From the NCBI GenBank assembly GCA_033439265.1, contig JAVTVX010000001.1:1505501-1569500 (forward strand): a DNA stretch of 64,000 nucleotides, written 5' to 3'. Source of the DNA: Dillenia suffruticosa. Taxonomy: Eukaryota; Streptophyta; Magnoliopsida; Dilleniales; Dilleniaceae. Below are positions 23,701 through 36,149 of this stretch, piece by piece (position 1 is the stretch's first letter; each line of letters opens with the position of its first letter). Position numbers and translations under genes: made by a program. The notes under the pieces are model-generated. The model saw only the letters and a list, made by a program, of their open reading frames with translations. It had not been told where the DNA came from and did no database searches.

Positions 23701-24832
23701 ATAGTTGGTGAATACCTTACCCTGTTATAACATACAAGGATATCTCAAGTTCTCTTGGCTCCCCCTCATCCTCCTCTTCAAACTCCACCAATTCCACCCA
23801 AAACAGTTTCTTGCATCTATGTCCCCTGGAAAATGCTTCATCGCAGTTGAAGCAGGGCCCTTTTGTTCTTCTTTCCTCCATCTCTGCTTTGGTGAGCTTC
23901 TTAAAGAAGGGGGTGGTGGTACTCCTGCTACTCATTATCGCCCTAACAGTTCCTTTCTCTGCAGCGGTCCTGCCGAGTGTTATTTTTGGGCTGTTCCACA
24001 CCAGTGTTGTCTTGCGGTTCCCTCCTAACACAACCTGGTTCCCCCCCTCCCCCCAAGTATGTGCGGGCCAAATTCATAGCAACCCCCAAGCTATGAGGTT
24101 GCTATAATTCCACCTCCAACTACAGCCCCTCCAGGAGTCCCGTTGTGAATAGGCTGACTTCTTTCTTTTTGGAGAGTTCTGTAGTGCGAGCTAGCAAGGA
24201 TCGAAACTCCCTTTGATACTCCTCCACTGTCTGTGCCTGTTTTAAATTGGCCAACTTGCCTCGGGGGTTGAGGCTCAATGGAGGGCCAAATCTGAAGTCG
24301 CATTGTTTGGTAAATGTCTCCAAGTCCATGCCCCCTCCTTGCTTAACCTTGAAAAACCATAGCTCAGGTTCCCTTTTAAAGTGGAATGCTGCCAGCCCCA
24401 CCTTTTCCCTTACGAGCGTTCCTTGATTTTCAAAGAACTGCTCACATCGATAGATCCAAATCAAGGGATTCTTAGTCTTATCATATGACAGGAATTCCAA
24501 TTTATAGAAACTGGGAATGGCAGTCCCTCCTTCCTGCCGGATTCCTTGCTTCTCCCCGTGGTCTGTAAGGGTGTGGCTGCTGCTCCCCCCTGGACCTTGC
24601 TAAGCCCCCGTAGTTCTTGCAAAAGCCCTTCCATCTGTGAGCTCAGTGCAGTCTGCTGTTGCTGCAGCAACGTCTCATGGGGCTGCTGGAGTTCCTCCAC
24701 CCTAGGCAGCTGTTGCTCCATTTTGCTGCTCCATTCATTGCTCCATTTGTTACTCAAATGCCCTCATGAATCTCTCCATTGGGTTAAACCATTCTGCTGA
24801 GTTTTCCATGATGGCCGGCTCTGATACCAAAT

Positions 24833-25244
24833 TGATGTTAGTGCTATTATAGGATCTGGTCAATGGATACCCTATAGGGAATTCTTCTCTTCCCTTACTC
24901 GAGTTTTTCCTTTTCTTAAACCTTATTTTTGATGGCCAGAAACTTGTTCCTTAACAAGTTTTCCACCACACCTATTTAGGAGAATTTAGACTTGTTTTTT
25001 TATTGTTCATACCCTCTTTAAATAGAGGAGACTAGGTTTACACTAAAATAGAATTATTCTTAAAAAAAATCCCTAAAATCATTCATAATATTAAGAATTT
25101 TAAAAATTTAGGTAATTACTAATTTTAAAATGATTGCTGTCGACTAAAATGAAAAACTATTATTTTTCCTAAAATCTTTCCTTTTACTAATTTCTAAATG
25201 TTTTTTTAGAATATTTGTTTCCAATAAATGCATCATGCATATCA
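24833..25244 (-). repeat. 5' LTR of the gypsy element
   Basis: Direct partner of 19291-19704. The primer-binding sequence TTGGTATCAGAGC lies two bases inside its inner edge on the minus strand. Confidence 0.88.
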
Positions 25245-27360
25245 TTAACATGGTGCAATAGGCCCTCAGTTCAAACTTCTGTGAAGCCTGTTTTGCCTTA
25301 TTTTATCCCAGTTGTTTAGGAGGACTGTCCTATAAGTCATCACGGGCCTCGTAGGGGAGTTTTTTTATACAAAAGAGTTAGCATACCATTTTGTTATATT
25401 CTAACACTTCCTCTCACAGGATGGGAGGGGGAATAATAATATAACTGCATTACTCTGATTTGCGTTTGACAAAATTTAGATGTTTAGGAGGGTGAAAAGA
25501 TGCTTCTTTGGGTTTAGTGATGTGTTCTTGCACCTATCAATTATTTGGTTTGTTTAAAGGTAGCGGAATGCTAGGATTTTTAGAAATTAAAGTATTTGTC
25601 TTTAGCCCCTTTTGACAAGATTGGTTTTTAAACTTCTCTTTGAACTTATGCCTTTGGAGCCTTTAGAGATTAGAGTTTAGAGGAGTTGAAGAGGTGGAAA
25701 GTAGTCCATTTCTGGTTCCCGTCCTTGCTGTTTGTTTCTCTCTTTTGAGGACTCTCATGCTTAAAGCCTTGTGTATTTTTCTAATACATCAAATACATAT
25801 CCTCTTTCTTTTTCATTAAAAAAAAATAATAATAACTGCATTACTCTGCTCATGAATTTTGGAGAATCATACGTTTTCTTTTATATTCTAACACTTCCTC
25901 CCACTTTTGGATTGTGATGACTTCCCAAACATGTGGAATATGAAACAGGGTAAGAAATGTTGTTACATTTTGAGCTTAAGATCTTTTGCCTTGAAACTAT
26001 GTCAAGAAACTGACACAATCAAAGGCTAAGCTGATGGAAAACTGTGAATTAGCTCTTTACACCGTAAGCTATATGTATCAGAGGCCAAGTCTATTGACTA
26101 GAAAGATTTCTCCTTTCCAATATAAACATAGACATCAATTTGATGTTGTACTTTTATCTTTTAAATACTGTGTATTAAATCCTTCCCCAAGTGTGTCTGC
26201 AACCCTTCTTATCTTTCTTTCTTCACGTGTTCTACTCTGCACTTAAATTGATGTTGGCAACTCTGATTCCTAGCATTGTGTGCCTGCATTAGTATATTAT
26301 GACACTGTTTAGGTTTTTGCTACTTCGATGGTTCCATTTTTTGCATGGTGGGTGAGCATCCATCAAATAATCTTTAACCAGCCCAAGTACTTGTTTGTGC
26401 AATTCCTTTTATGATAAACATAGACATCAATTTTCTTTGTCGGGTTTGGTGTTGATGAGGTTGATAATGGCAGAATTGTCCTGCCATTTGATTTGTGTAG
26501 GCAGAAGATTGTTACTGGAGAGCATCTAGTTGCATCAAAATTCTCTCATCATTGGTTCCACTAATGAGTCTGCTGTAATTAGCGTCATTCTTCTGGTATG
26601 ATCTTTCTTGGCCTGGTCGAAATAGCAAGGATCTGTACATAGCTGTCGGCCATGAAACTGACGTTGAAACACTGCAAACCTGAAATTTACTTGAGCATTG
26701 GAGCGGCTGAGATACTGAAAATGCCTCCACTCATCTCTACATTAAGCTGTCAATATGGTTTGTGACTTACGTGCCCAATTTTCTACCCTTAAAAGATGAG
26801 AAGAAAATCCATCTTTTGTTCTCTTGTGATAGCAGTCACTTGGTCGTGAGGGGTGTACTCTGGAAAATCAAGCATTAATAGGAAAATTCAAATTATCTGT
26901 CCAGGATTCATAATATCTACCTGGACCTGCTAAATTTGGTCAATGTTTTCTTCTAATTGATCTATACAAATTTTGCCAGTGTCAAGGTTGTACATGGGAA
27001 CATATAACGTAATTAAGAAAAAGGAAAATAAATAAAAGAGAATAAATAATAGTAAAGACTGGCTTCCTTGTGGTCCTTGTATTAATGCAAGCAAAGTTCA
27101 TAGACGAACTAATGCCCAAATATATATATTCATATGTATATATATAAAGTTATGATTGCAGGTTATATTCAGCTTTTGAATAAATGTTAGTATGAAAGTT
27201 GGGTGTAATATTTCTAATGAACAATTCTACAATTCAATTTTTCTTTCAAATGACAAAAGGATGGATGAACAGTAAGAAGAATTGATACTGCAAAGGAAGA
27301 AAGCAGTCAATGCATTTAAAAATGAAAGGGAGAAAGGATGTGCACTAGATGCCAGCAGAG
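25245..27360. other. Non-coding stretch, no gene recognised
   Basis: No frame with protein character. Contains ordinary AT-rich sequence and short (TA) runs near 27120-27150. The 26512-26730 minus frame has no recognisable motif. Confidence 0.4.
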
Positions 27361-27838
27361 CTAGTGCTTGGTGTCGGTTTCTGACTTTTCCAGTTCCATT
27401 GTGGCATTAAAGCCAAAGTCATTTCAGGACAAAACATGGATTTGAGTTCTTCGGCTGTCTGAGTTGTATTAATCTTCATGCCCTTCTCCTTGAGACCTTC
27501 CTGTTTTGCACAATTAACGGCTGGGTTTCATAAAGGAGTATTATAAACAGATTAGCTCTCTCTCTCTCTCTCATAAAAAGCCAATGTTGAGCTAATGATT
27601 TCTTGAATGACAAACTTTGTGACACGGTCTTCACCTAGCATTGGTAAGAGAAGGCTCTTCGGAACCTGCAAAAATATTTGAAGGCTCCAATTTTATTCCT
27701 CGTAGCTGTTTTTGCATGAACTGTGGAGAATGTGTACCCAGCAAGCCTTTGCATTGAAAAAACCGATGAATTTTAATGAACTACCAGGTTACGTACCGAA
27801 TTAAGTTCAATGTAATCAGAACAACAATCGCAAAGTTC

Positions 27839-28592
27839 GGATTATTTATAAAAATATTGTTTTTTAATTAAAATTATTTAAATATCTTTTTTTTTTTTTG
27901 TTTTTCAAACTATTGACTTTACGGTTTCAAATGCGAAATTATTTTTTAGTTTAAATTTATTTTTTTATTTAAAAAAAGAAAGAGAATTCGTACTCTCAAA
28001 TGTAAAATCAATTTGGCACTTTCGAGTGAGAATTTAATTTGTGTCCTGAAATGAAAGTGTTTGTTTATAAAAAAACAGTTTAATGGTATAAATTCATTCT
28101 ATCAATACGATGATTTTAAATTTAAATTTTTATATAATAAAAAATAAAATAAAATGAAAGTGTTTGGACGGAGTACATGGCCCCCGGTTCACATCCCCTG
28201 TACCTACATTGTGCACCTGCCACTACACACCGCATGAAGTAAAATAAAAGCAACTTTTTGCATAGCTTTTGAATAGTAGAGAGAGAGAGAGAGTATAAAG
28301 TAGGGGAAGGTGTCGGTCAGAAATGTGCAGCGGAAGGTTTTTAGCTTTTTAAAGTAACTTTTTCCCGAGCAATTTCTGAGTGTGCAATGGCAGGTGCACG
28401 GTGCAGGTGTTGGTGCAGGGGCGTGTCCTCTGTCCAAACACCTGCGGCATCCTTTTTTCATGCGGCACAAGTGTTGCTAAATTCGCACTCCAAGGTGCAA
28501 ACTTGATTTCGCATTTAAAAATAAATTTAAATTAAAGAATGATTTTATATTTTGAAAGTTAATTAAAAAAATAATATTTTATAAATAACCCA
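27839..28592. mobile_element. MULE-like MITE with long degenerate TIRs
   Basis: The left end GGATTATTTATAAAAATATT is mirrored by AATATTTTATAAATAACC at the right. Inner arms also match inversely: AAATGCGAAAT (27931 and 28505 area), and GTTTGGACNGAG..GTGCACCTGCCA around 28165-28225 versus 28380-28445. Flanks caaagttc (27831-27838) and caaggttc (28593-28600) look like an 8-9 bp target duplication with one mismatch. No coding capacity. It lies between exon relics of the trigger-factor pseudogene. Confidence 0.7.
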
Positions 28593-28645
28593 CAAGGTTC
28601 AGCATTCAGAGATTGTTCAAAAAGGTGAAAGTAACATCTAGCTTG

Positions 28646-28650
<5 letters not shown>

Positions 28651-28689
<39 letters not shown>
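28651..28689. repeat. (GA)n microsatellite
   Basis: About 19 GA units just outside the MULE-like element. Other purine/pyrimidine runs in this pseudogene are at 31159-31189 (GA) and 31424-31452 (TC). Confidence 0.9.
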
Positions 28690-28692
<3 letters not shown>

Positions 28693-28946
28693 TAAGGCCA
28701 TATCCTTCAATGTCTGTCCTCAAGGATGTAAAAAAAACATTTCCGCTGCTCTCAACTCCTCCCAAAAACTCACATTCAAAGTGTTTTTCTGTTTTCTTTT
28801 CTTTTTTTTTTTCTTCCTGAGAAATTAAGTATGATGGATGAACAATGGCACAAACCAAAACCATTTAACTTTGCACATATTTTCATAATTTGTTGGCAAA
28901 TTCTTGGATGAATAGAATGCACCCATTCTCAGTTGACTTTTGCAGA

Positions 28947-29152
28947 ATTTTTTTTTTATTTATTTTTTTTTTTATTTTTTTTGGTGATAAGCGAATAACA
29001 ACAAAAACAAACAGAGCCAAACAAGGGGAAGGACACACGGTTGAACTGCTGCGAACACGTCTCTTAATCCCGAAGTGCCTGAACTGTCTTGCTCCAGCAG
29101 AGAAGACAGACCATTGGGCAGAGAGGAGACTTCATGAACCCCAGCCGGGGCA
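28947..29152 (-). mobile_element. Retroposed fragment (LINE 3' end or SINE) with 13-bp target duplication
   Basis: Perfect direct repeats TGACTTTTGCAGA flank it at 28934-28946 and 29153-29165. The inserted minus-strand sequence begins TGCCCCGGCTGGGG and ends in a long A-rich tail (poly-T/AT at 28947-28983). The exact 13-base duplication plus tail is the hallmark of target-primed reverse transcription. No protein is encoded; the tail-proximal TTTGTTTTTGTTG suggests a 5'-truncated LINE. Confidence 0.85.
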
Positions 29153-29165
29153 TGACTTTTGCAGA

Positions 29166-30640
29166 TAATGCATCATAAAGTCAACTTGGCAGTCTGAAAC
29201 AACAATTAATAAAAAGAAAAAGAGTGTATTTTAATTAGTCGTGCCTTGCCATTTGATTTTGGGGTCAAAAGTGTCAAGTGAGCAGTATTTACGGATTGAA
29301 CAAATGAAGAAAACATGCTATGTTACCCTTTACCGAGGATTTCCTTACGAAGAATGAACAGTTCTTCAAATTGAATAATTCAGGATGCCCACGAAACTGT
29401 AGCATTGGGTAGGCACGCACGAAAATGATTTATAGGGGAGATTGGATTAATCCGCATAATGGTGGAGTCCGAGCTCTACTTCACTACCATAATACTGGTG
29501 CCAATTAGGTCCAACAACTTAAGTCCTGGAAAGCCTGGCTGAAGGCGGCCTAGGCTCGCTATGGTTAGGCCTGTGCACCTTGCACGGTAGTAAGTTTAGG
29601 AGAGAGTTCTTCTAATTTAGTCTTTTCTATATTTAATTTTTGAATTTGAAACTTGATTAAGAGATTTAACACCCTTACCCATTAAATCGACTCGATTGAT
29701 AGAATAGAAAATAAGTCATGTATACGATATAATGCATCAACCTCATTACTATCAAAAGATCAAAGGATGTGATAAATCTGTTTCAATGCAACTCAAGTCA
29801 ATTAAACTTTATATTACCAACTAATTGGGGACATTAACACTGTTTATAATCTCAAGTTGAAAGAACAAAAATCAAGAGTTTAAGAGGGAGGGGGTAATTC
29901 AACACCCTTCTGTTGTCTTCTTGAGCTTAGGATTAAAATTCGATGGTTATAAGTTAATTTTCTGGACAGCATCATTAGGGGGACCAAGTTAGATCTTAAG
30001 AATTTGAATTTGGAGAATCCATTTCAAAGTACTACAAGGATTACTCAGACAAGTCTGATGAAGGCTGACAAACAGTTGACAAATGGTGCAACAAGCAAAA
30101 ATTGGAAAGTAAAATAATTAAAAGAAGAACCTCAAGGAAGAAATTTTACAGAATACTAGATATTTATAGCCACTTTCAATTGATGTTTTTCCTGCATCAA
30201 CCCCCATGCACAAGGAAAATTCAGTCTTGCAGAACTTTCATTTTCCTGAAGTTGGAATTATTAGCAGACAGGGTCACATAGCAAAGGAAAGAATCCCAAA
30301 CAAAATTGGAAAAAAAAAGGAAAAAGATAGCTTTAGATGCTATCTTCAGAACCCAGTTTGAAGATAATAACTAATATCCTTGTACAACGAGCAACTGTAA
30401 ATTGATTAAAGGGCGGAACTACCTTAAGCCTCCAAAAATTCAACTCCATTGAATAATCTGTTGTGTGTAAATAAATACTAAATTCTCAAAGTTTGCATGG
30501 TGACTGCATTGCGCAAGAATAAAAGGAATTTAAATTTCTATGTCATCTTTTGGTAGCTGTCATGGATGCAAGTAAAGAGTATGAATATGAATCACTGTAA
30601 GATCAAAGACTCTATAATCTCATATGACAAAAGTACTTAA
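29166..30640. other. Non-coding interval inside the trigger-factor pseudogene
   Basis: AT-rich with no coding exon recognised. The missing middle exon of the pseudogene would be expected here but was not found. Confidence 0.35.
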
Positions 30641-31157
30641 TAGCTGATTGTGTTTAGTAAACTGGAATGAACGTTCTAAAATCAAAGGGAACCAACAAAA
30701 ATTGGCAGGTACTTGTTTTGAGGAAGGAGAGAACAATAAACAACCATTACGAAATTACCTCCTTTTTGTCTGCAAAACCCGGGAATTGGTGGTGCTGAAC
30801 GAGCCAAATTTGTCAAAACCTTATCAAATACCTTCTGTGTCTCTCCTCCCCTCCTGCCAAGCCCACTCTTACCTACAAAAGAAACAGGCATGACTAAAAG
30901 ACAAACAGTGGGAATATTCAATTTTTCTTGTGTTCCCTCTATTTGTCTTTCAACCTGTGAACAATTCGTATAGAGAGCTTTCGGCTGAACAACAAAAAGT
31001 ACAGGGGTACTAATTCTAGAGGATTTGTCACTTTCTTCACGTGGCGCTTGGTTCAGCCAGTTCTCATAAGATAGTAAGAGAATGGTGTCGACAAGAAAAC
31101 GGAAGCTAATTAATTTTCTGACCAGCAAGGTTCCAACATACCAATTCTCTATCTTCA

Positions 31158-31191
<34 letters not shown>

Positions 31192-31418
31192 AAGCAGATA
31201 CTAAGCAGTTATAAGGACCAGAAAAAATAATGAAATTAGTTCGCATTACAATTTTCAAACATCAGATAGCATGCCGGAATACAGGAATTTTGACTCATAA
31301 GATGATTAGAGTCATAATATTGATCATTTAGAGTCAAGGAAGCACAAGATTGGAGTAGACTCAAACAGGAGACATGGAGGAGCTTGTCCTTTAAGGAGCA
31401 AAGACAAGATCAACTACT

Positions 31419-31451
<33 letters not shown>

Positions 31452-32935
31452 TCCCTCTAAAAACTAACAAAATTATCAAGAATTTGGGAGTTATTCACAG
31501 AAGTGCAGTAACATAAACCAAGGAAAATTTGTTTGGTCCGCCGAATGAATAACCATAGATGGGTCCTATTTACTTGCCAAAGTAAATAGAACTCCTTCGA
31601 AAGGCAATCCATTAAGTTGGAACTTGAAGTTAGAGCTGGCATGATGGCTCTGGAAAACGATTTCAATCAAAACTCCCACTTGGAAATTCAACCATTTAGT
31701 ACCCCCGCCCTCAAAAAATACCACTCCCATGATCTATTAATGTGAAGCACAACCCAGGTCATAACAGAAACCTGTCACTGTTAGGAGCTTAAATATACCA
31801 AAATTCCATTCAAAAGACAACCTCAACGTCTGAAGTATATGGGCAACCGAGAACTTATGGTGGCAATACCCTTATTCTCAAGAGCACTCTTATACAAACA
31901 AAAGGATCTTAGACAACATTCTCAAATCAAGTTAACTGCAGGAAGTTTTGAACTAGGAAAACAATGAGTGGCCACTGGTTGGAGCAATTTAACACATCAA
32001 TATGGAATCAAGATCCAAGTTAATCATGAAATGCCACTTTCATGGCAAGTGATTTCCAACACATGAAAAACCTCGTAAGATGCCAGATACCCATTTTAAT
32101 CTTAAATCAATGCAGAAGGAAACTGACCTTCCATATAAATCTTGTTTCTGAATAAAATTGAGGCTTGTTGGACCTCCACCGAGGTGAATAATACTGCAGG
32201 TAGTCCTCCTAATAGAAAAATGCTGTAAAAGAGAAATGGGTGCATGAAAATATGCCAAAATTTCCAAGAAGAGCTTTCAATTATGAACTACATTTAAATG
32301 CTTTATACATACACGTAAAATACCCTCACTTTCAAATCATCCATGTTACTTTTTTTTTTGATTTCTTTTTAAATTTTCGGTTTTGAGGGGAGAAAAAACA
32401 TAAATATTATTAGTAAATAATCATGTAAATTTTCTTCTCTTCGCATGAGATATATTGCCAGAGAATTCCTCAAAAGGTTGTTTTACTATTAATATTCACT
32501 TTCACCACACTTTAGGAATAAGTAAATCCATGTCTTCTCAAAAGATCCCTCTTTTCTTTGGGATAAGATTGTCTTCTATATTTACTCGTGGGTCCATGCA
32601 TTTGAAGTCTCTAATTAGTATAGCTTAGAAAATTTGAAGAGGAATCTGAGAGCAGTGTTGCATTAGTTTTTTGGTTTTTCTTTTGTAATTTTTGCCTATA
32701 AGGATTTCCCATCCTTTGGGGTTATCGCATGTTCAAATCTACATCTATTGGTCAAGAAAAATATTTCTATTCTAATATTCGGAGATTCTAATATCTCTCT
32801 CTCATCTTTGTGTAATCTACGCCCCTCCTTTTAATTTTGAAGTTCTATATTAGCATGTTTGGACCATCACATGGGGCAATGAAGTGGAGAATTTAGCAGC
32901 TTTTTTGTAGGATGTCATGCAGTATGCCATTACAC

Positions 32936-33181
32936 TGTTGGAGAAGAAAAAAATTGAAAGTGAAGAGCAAGATGTCAAAACTGGGAAATGTTTTCTTCAT
33001 TGCACACATAATAAAGATAACAAGGTCTATTATATAGGTTTACACTCAGCAGAGTAACACTAAATTTAACAACTAAACAGAGAGAGTGGAAACATGGTCT
33101 ATTAACTCATAACCGCTGCTAAAATTGAAAACTGCTACTGACTAAAAATTAGTTCCATCAATTTTGGAGCACTACTTAACA
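32936..33181 (-). mobile_element. Solo LTR, probably Ty1/copia
   Basis: A 246-bp sequence starting TGTTGGAGAAG and ending ACTACTTAACA, with a TATATAATAGACC promoter-like motif on its minus strand. Flanks tacac (32931-32935) and tatac (33182-33186) fit a 5-bp target duplication with one mismatch. No internal sequence adjoins it, so it is a recombined solo copy. Confidence 0.7.
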
Positions 33182-33301
33182 TATACTCCCAGAAAAGTTA
33201 TCTTAAAGAACCTTAATTTTCACTAGTCCCATTCATGCAGTATGTCATTATGCCACTGTTTTATATTGGTAGTTTTTCTGTATTGATGTAAGTACATGCT
33301 T

Positions 33302-35958
33302 TGTCACGCCCCGAACCGGGATCGTGAGCAGCCGCCCGTTACCCTGGATGCCGGCTGTACTTTTACAGAAAATCGGACAGAATCTCCCCATATATCAGAG
33401 GTCTCCCATATTGAAATAAACCTGTTACCTGTCCAAAATGGTCATCCCGGCCTCAAAATGCATAAATTATCCTCAACAACAAACCAGATCATCCATATTG
33501 CACAATCTAGGGCAACGCAAGGCTAACAAACAATTCTCCACAGTCCTAACCACAGATCTCTACTGCCATGCCCCTGTCAAAGGCATGGACAGCCGCCAGT
33601 CGCCCCTCCTGTGATTTAGAGGAGGCACCGAGCGATCCTAAAGGACAATTCTAAGACATGACACATTCCCAAATACAGACGCAACAAAAAAAAAATGCCT
33701 CAATGCAATGTCATGCAGTGACATGAGAGTTCCACAATTTAAATGTCCATATTTATACAGTCATCCCAGAATTATAAAAATGGTCATCTATAGATCTCAA
33801 AATACATATACATCACCAATACAAATTTTATAGCGGAAATACACAATGACTCCTCAAGTCCAGACCTGATCTCCCAAAGATACTGAGCATCCTAAAAGCG
33901 ACACTCCTTGTCAAATACTATCTCTGAAACAAAAGGGAAATGAGGGGTGAGTACTCGGGAAAGAATACTCAGTGAGTGAGTGGGTCAATGCAATCGTCAA
34001 ATATAGAGTGTGAAACTGGAGTGTCAAAACATAAGCATATAAATCATATTTCAAATCATCATGCTCTTCATTTCAACAATATATCATTTCACGTATTTTC
34101 AAGTCAAATATGCATTCAAAGTACCATCATTTAAAATCATAGAGCTGCCAGCCGAAAATGTCCCGGCAGAGGTCTACCGCGACCTATGACAGGCGCACCG
34201 GGGGTATTATATGCAAATTTCTTTAAAGTGCTCTCTACCCCGGCGTTGGCGACGAATCTCGTCCAGGTGCTAGACTCGGAGAGGATATCCAATCCAAATC
34301 CAAATCCTCCCCCTTTCGGGTTCAACTTGGCTAGTACCGTGTCGATAATCAAATCACGACAACTCGTGGGATACCCCAGGCCTAGGCATATCCGGACGCC
34401 ACCAAAACGTCTCTCACGGTGTCCTTCGTAGCTACGGAACAATACAATCCAAAGCCCTCAAGGCCAAAATCAATGTCATATCAAAATGTGCCAAAGTCAG
34501 GTTCATAAACCAATACAACATAGAGTATAAAATGGCACATTATACATTTCAACCACATGAATGCATAATTTCATAATTCAACACAGTTTTTGGACACTCC
34601 AACGGTTCACAAAAGTCAATTTTAAAACCAGTCAAAACATTTCCAACATACGACAAATCATGTTCATTATCAAAATGTTGTAAAACAGGATTTACATATT
34701 AAACAAAAATATTGAAATAAATCCCACTCACATTTTGGGGAAGGTAGCGCACTCCCCAATAATACCAAAATACGCAAAACAAGGTGCCCCTCAATCGAGT
34801 CACCAAGAAAGCCAACCTAATTAAGTCATCACGATTTTCATCAATTTCCAACTATTTCAGGATTTATCGTTTTTCTTAATTTCGTATGAACCCTAAATTC
34901 CTCAATTTATAAACAAATCAACTAATGCTACCTAATTTGACAAAGTTTATTCAAGGGTTGAAGAGATTTCATTTCTCTCACCTAGGATTTTTCGGATCTC
35001 AGATTTAGCTTTCGTTCGCCCATCGGTTTGGTCTAAAACCTGATATTTCCAAATTTGAAACAATTGTGAACAATTTAAGTCCAATTACTAAAGAGATTCG
35101 AAACCCAAGTGCGAAAAATCGAAACTTAGAGTCATTTACCTTCGTAGAGGCTCACAGACTGTCACGGGCCGTGGGCCGCGGGCTGATGGGCTGGCGGGCC
35201 TGGTGGGCCTGCGGGCCTGATGGGTCTGCGGCCTGGTGGGCCTGGCAAGCCGGATCGCGCGCTGGAGCGCGCTCGCGCTCGTGCTGGTGCTGGCGCTGGC
35301 TCGCGCGCTGAAGAGCACTCGCAAGCTGGATCGTGCGCTGCTCGCGCTGTGGGTCGCACGCTGGAGCGCTCGCGCTCGTGCTGGGGCGTGCTGGAGCAGT
35401 GGATCACGCGCTGGAGTGCACGCTGGCTCGTGCTAGGGCGTGCTGAGGCGTGCTAGGGTCGCGCGCTGGGGATCGCGCGCTGATCGCGCACTGCTCGCTC
35501 ACTGCTCGAGCGCTGCTCGCGCGCTGCTCGAGCGCTGCTCGCGCGCTGCTCGAGCGCTGCTCGCGCGCTGCTCGAGCGCTGCTCGCGCTGCTCGCGCGCT
35601 GCTCGAGCGCTGCTCGCGCTGGTTCGCGCGAAGAAGAGCGTAGTGGCGCTCGTGCAGGGAGTAGCTGCAGCGGCTCGCTCGCGGGAGGGAGGAGCTGCAG
35701 CGGCTATGGGTGGCGCTGGTGGTGACCGGCGGTGCTGGCGGCGGCAGCGGGAGGTGAAGAGACACGGCGGCGGGGAGAAGGGAAAAGAGAGAAGAAAGAG
35801 GGAGAGAAGAAGATGGAGAGAGAAGAGAGGGGGAAAGAGAGAGAGGGAGAGAGGGGAGAAAATAAGGGCTTTAAGCCCTAATTTTTTTTTTTTTATTTTT
35901 CCCTTTTTTTTATTATTATTATTATTTTTTATTTTTTATTTTTTAATTGGGTATTACA
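33302..35958 (-). mobile_element. Large solo LTR of a Ty3/gypsy-type element (2.66 kb)
   Basis: It starts TGTCACGCCCCGAACCGGG and ends GGGTATTACA; on the minus strand this is TGTAATACCC .. CGGGGCGTGACA, a termini pair common to large gypsy LTRs. The flanks tgctt (33297-33301) and tactt (35959-35963) fit a 5-bp target duplication with one change. It holds a CT/GA-rich tract (35755-35860) and a very GC-rich repeat array (35160-35640). No internal region or partner LTR is present. It sits between the two trigger-factor pseudogenes. Confidence 0.8.
35490..35630. repeat. GC-rich 11/22-bp tandem array inside the solo LTR
   Basis: Alternating CTGCTCGAGCG and CTGCTCGCGCG units form a 22-bp period repeated about five to six times. 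Looser relatives (CGCTGGAGCGCTCGCGCTCG) extend back to about 35230. In translation it gives Ala/Arg/Leu/Glu/Cys repeats in several frames; these open frames are a by-product of composition. Confidence 0.85.
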
Positions 35959-36149
35959 TACTTGGGACGAAATCCTTGATATATCCAAGGCATTGCCTGA
36001 ATTTGATTCATTAGTATAACATTTTGGCTTGTTTAAAGAATTTGCATACCCAGATTGAGGCTTGTGAATTTTCCTTTTGGTTTCAGATCTACCTTTTTAC
36101 ATTACATGATGGACTATGGTATTTATTCTGTTGTTTGTGCAGTATCATC

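Larger units (their letters stand above)
19291..25244 (-). mobile_element. Ty3/gypsy chromovirus, LTR-bounded, old and broken
   Basis: The element lies on the minus strand. LTRs of about 412 bp are at 24833-25244 (5') and 19291-19704 (3'). Beside the 5' LTR is a tRNA-iMet primer site (TTGGTATCAGAGC) and beside the 3' LTR a purine tract. Gag, zinc knuckle, protease, reverse transcriptase, RNase H and integrase remains follow in gypsy order, with chromodomain-like remains at about 19750-19870; this places it among chromoviruses, and the short LTRs suggest Reina. The LTRs differ at very roughly 13-15% of sites by eye in the first 200 bases, giving an age of several million years under usual plant rates. 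Many disabling changes. No clear target duplication. A TIR transposon is nested at 19932-20724. Confidence 0.9.
27361..32267 (-). pseudogene. Trigger-factor-like (TIG N-domain) plastid protein, pseudogene
   Basis: Three exon-like pieces on the minus strand fit a small plant trigger-factor-domain protein: a transit-peptide-like piece (32040-32267, MEILAYFHAPISLLQ..), a central exon 30872-30759 bounded by TTTTGTAG and GGAG/GTAATT (ETQKVFDKVLTNLARSAPP, then IPGF), and a last exon 27500-27361 (INTTQTAEELKSMF .. FGFNATMELEKSE). The exon that should read KVPKDFLLQ.. is not found between them. The central exon changes frame just before ETQK, and the last exon lacks one base after SMFCP, so the ORF is broken. 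The 3.3-kb gap has taken a MULE-like MITE and a retroposed fragment. The domain normally binds the ribosome exit site in the plastid; here only relics remain. Confidence 0.7.

Noticed and set aside
34137-34442. 101-codon minus frame within the large solo LTR
   Set aside because: No retroelement or host domain; non-coding LTR sequence.
35162-35765. Several 60-90 codon open frames on both strands in the GC-rich repeat
   Set aside because: They exist in many frames at once because the array lacks stop-rich AT sequence; the peptides are Ala/Arg/Leu repeats without motif or gene context.
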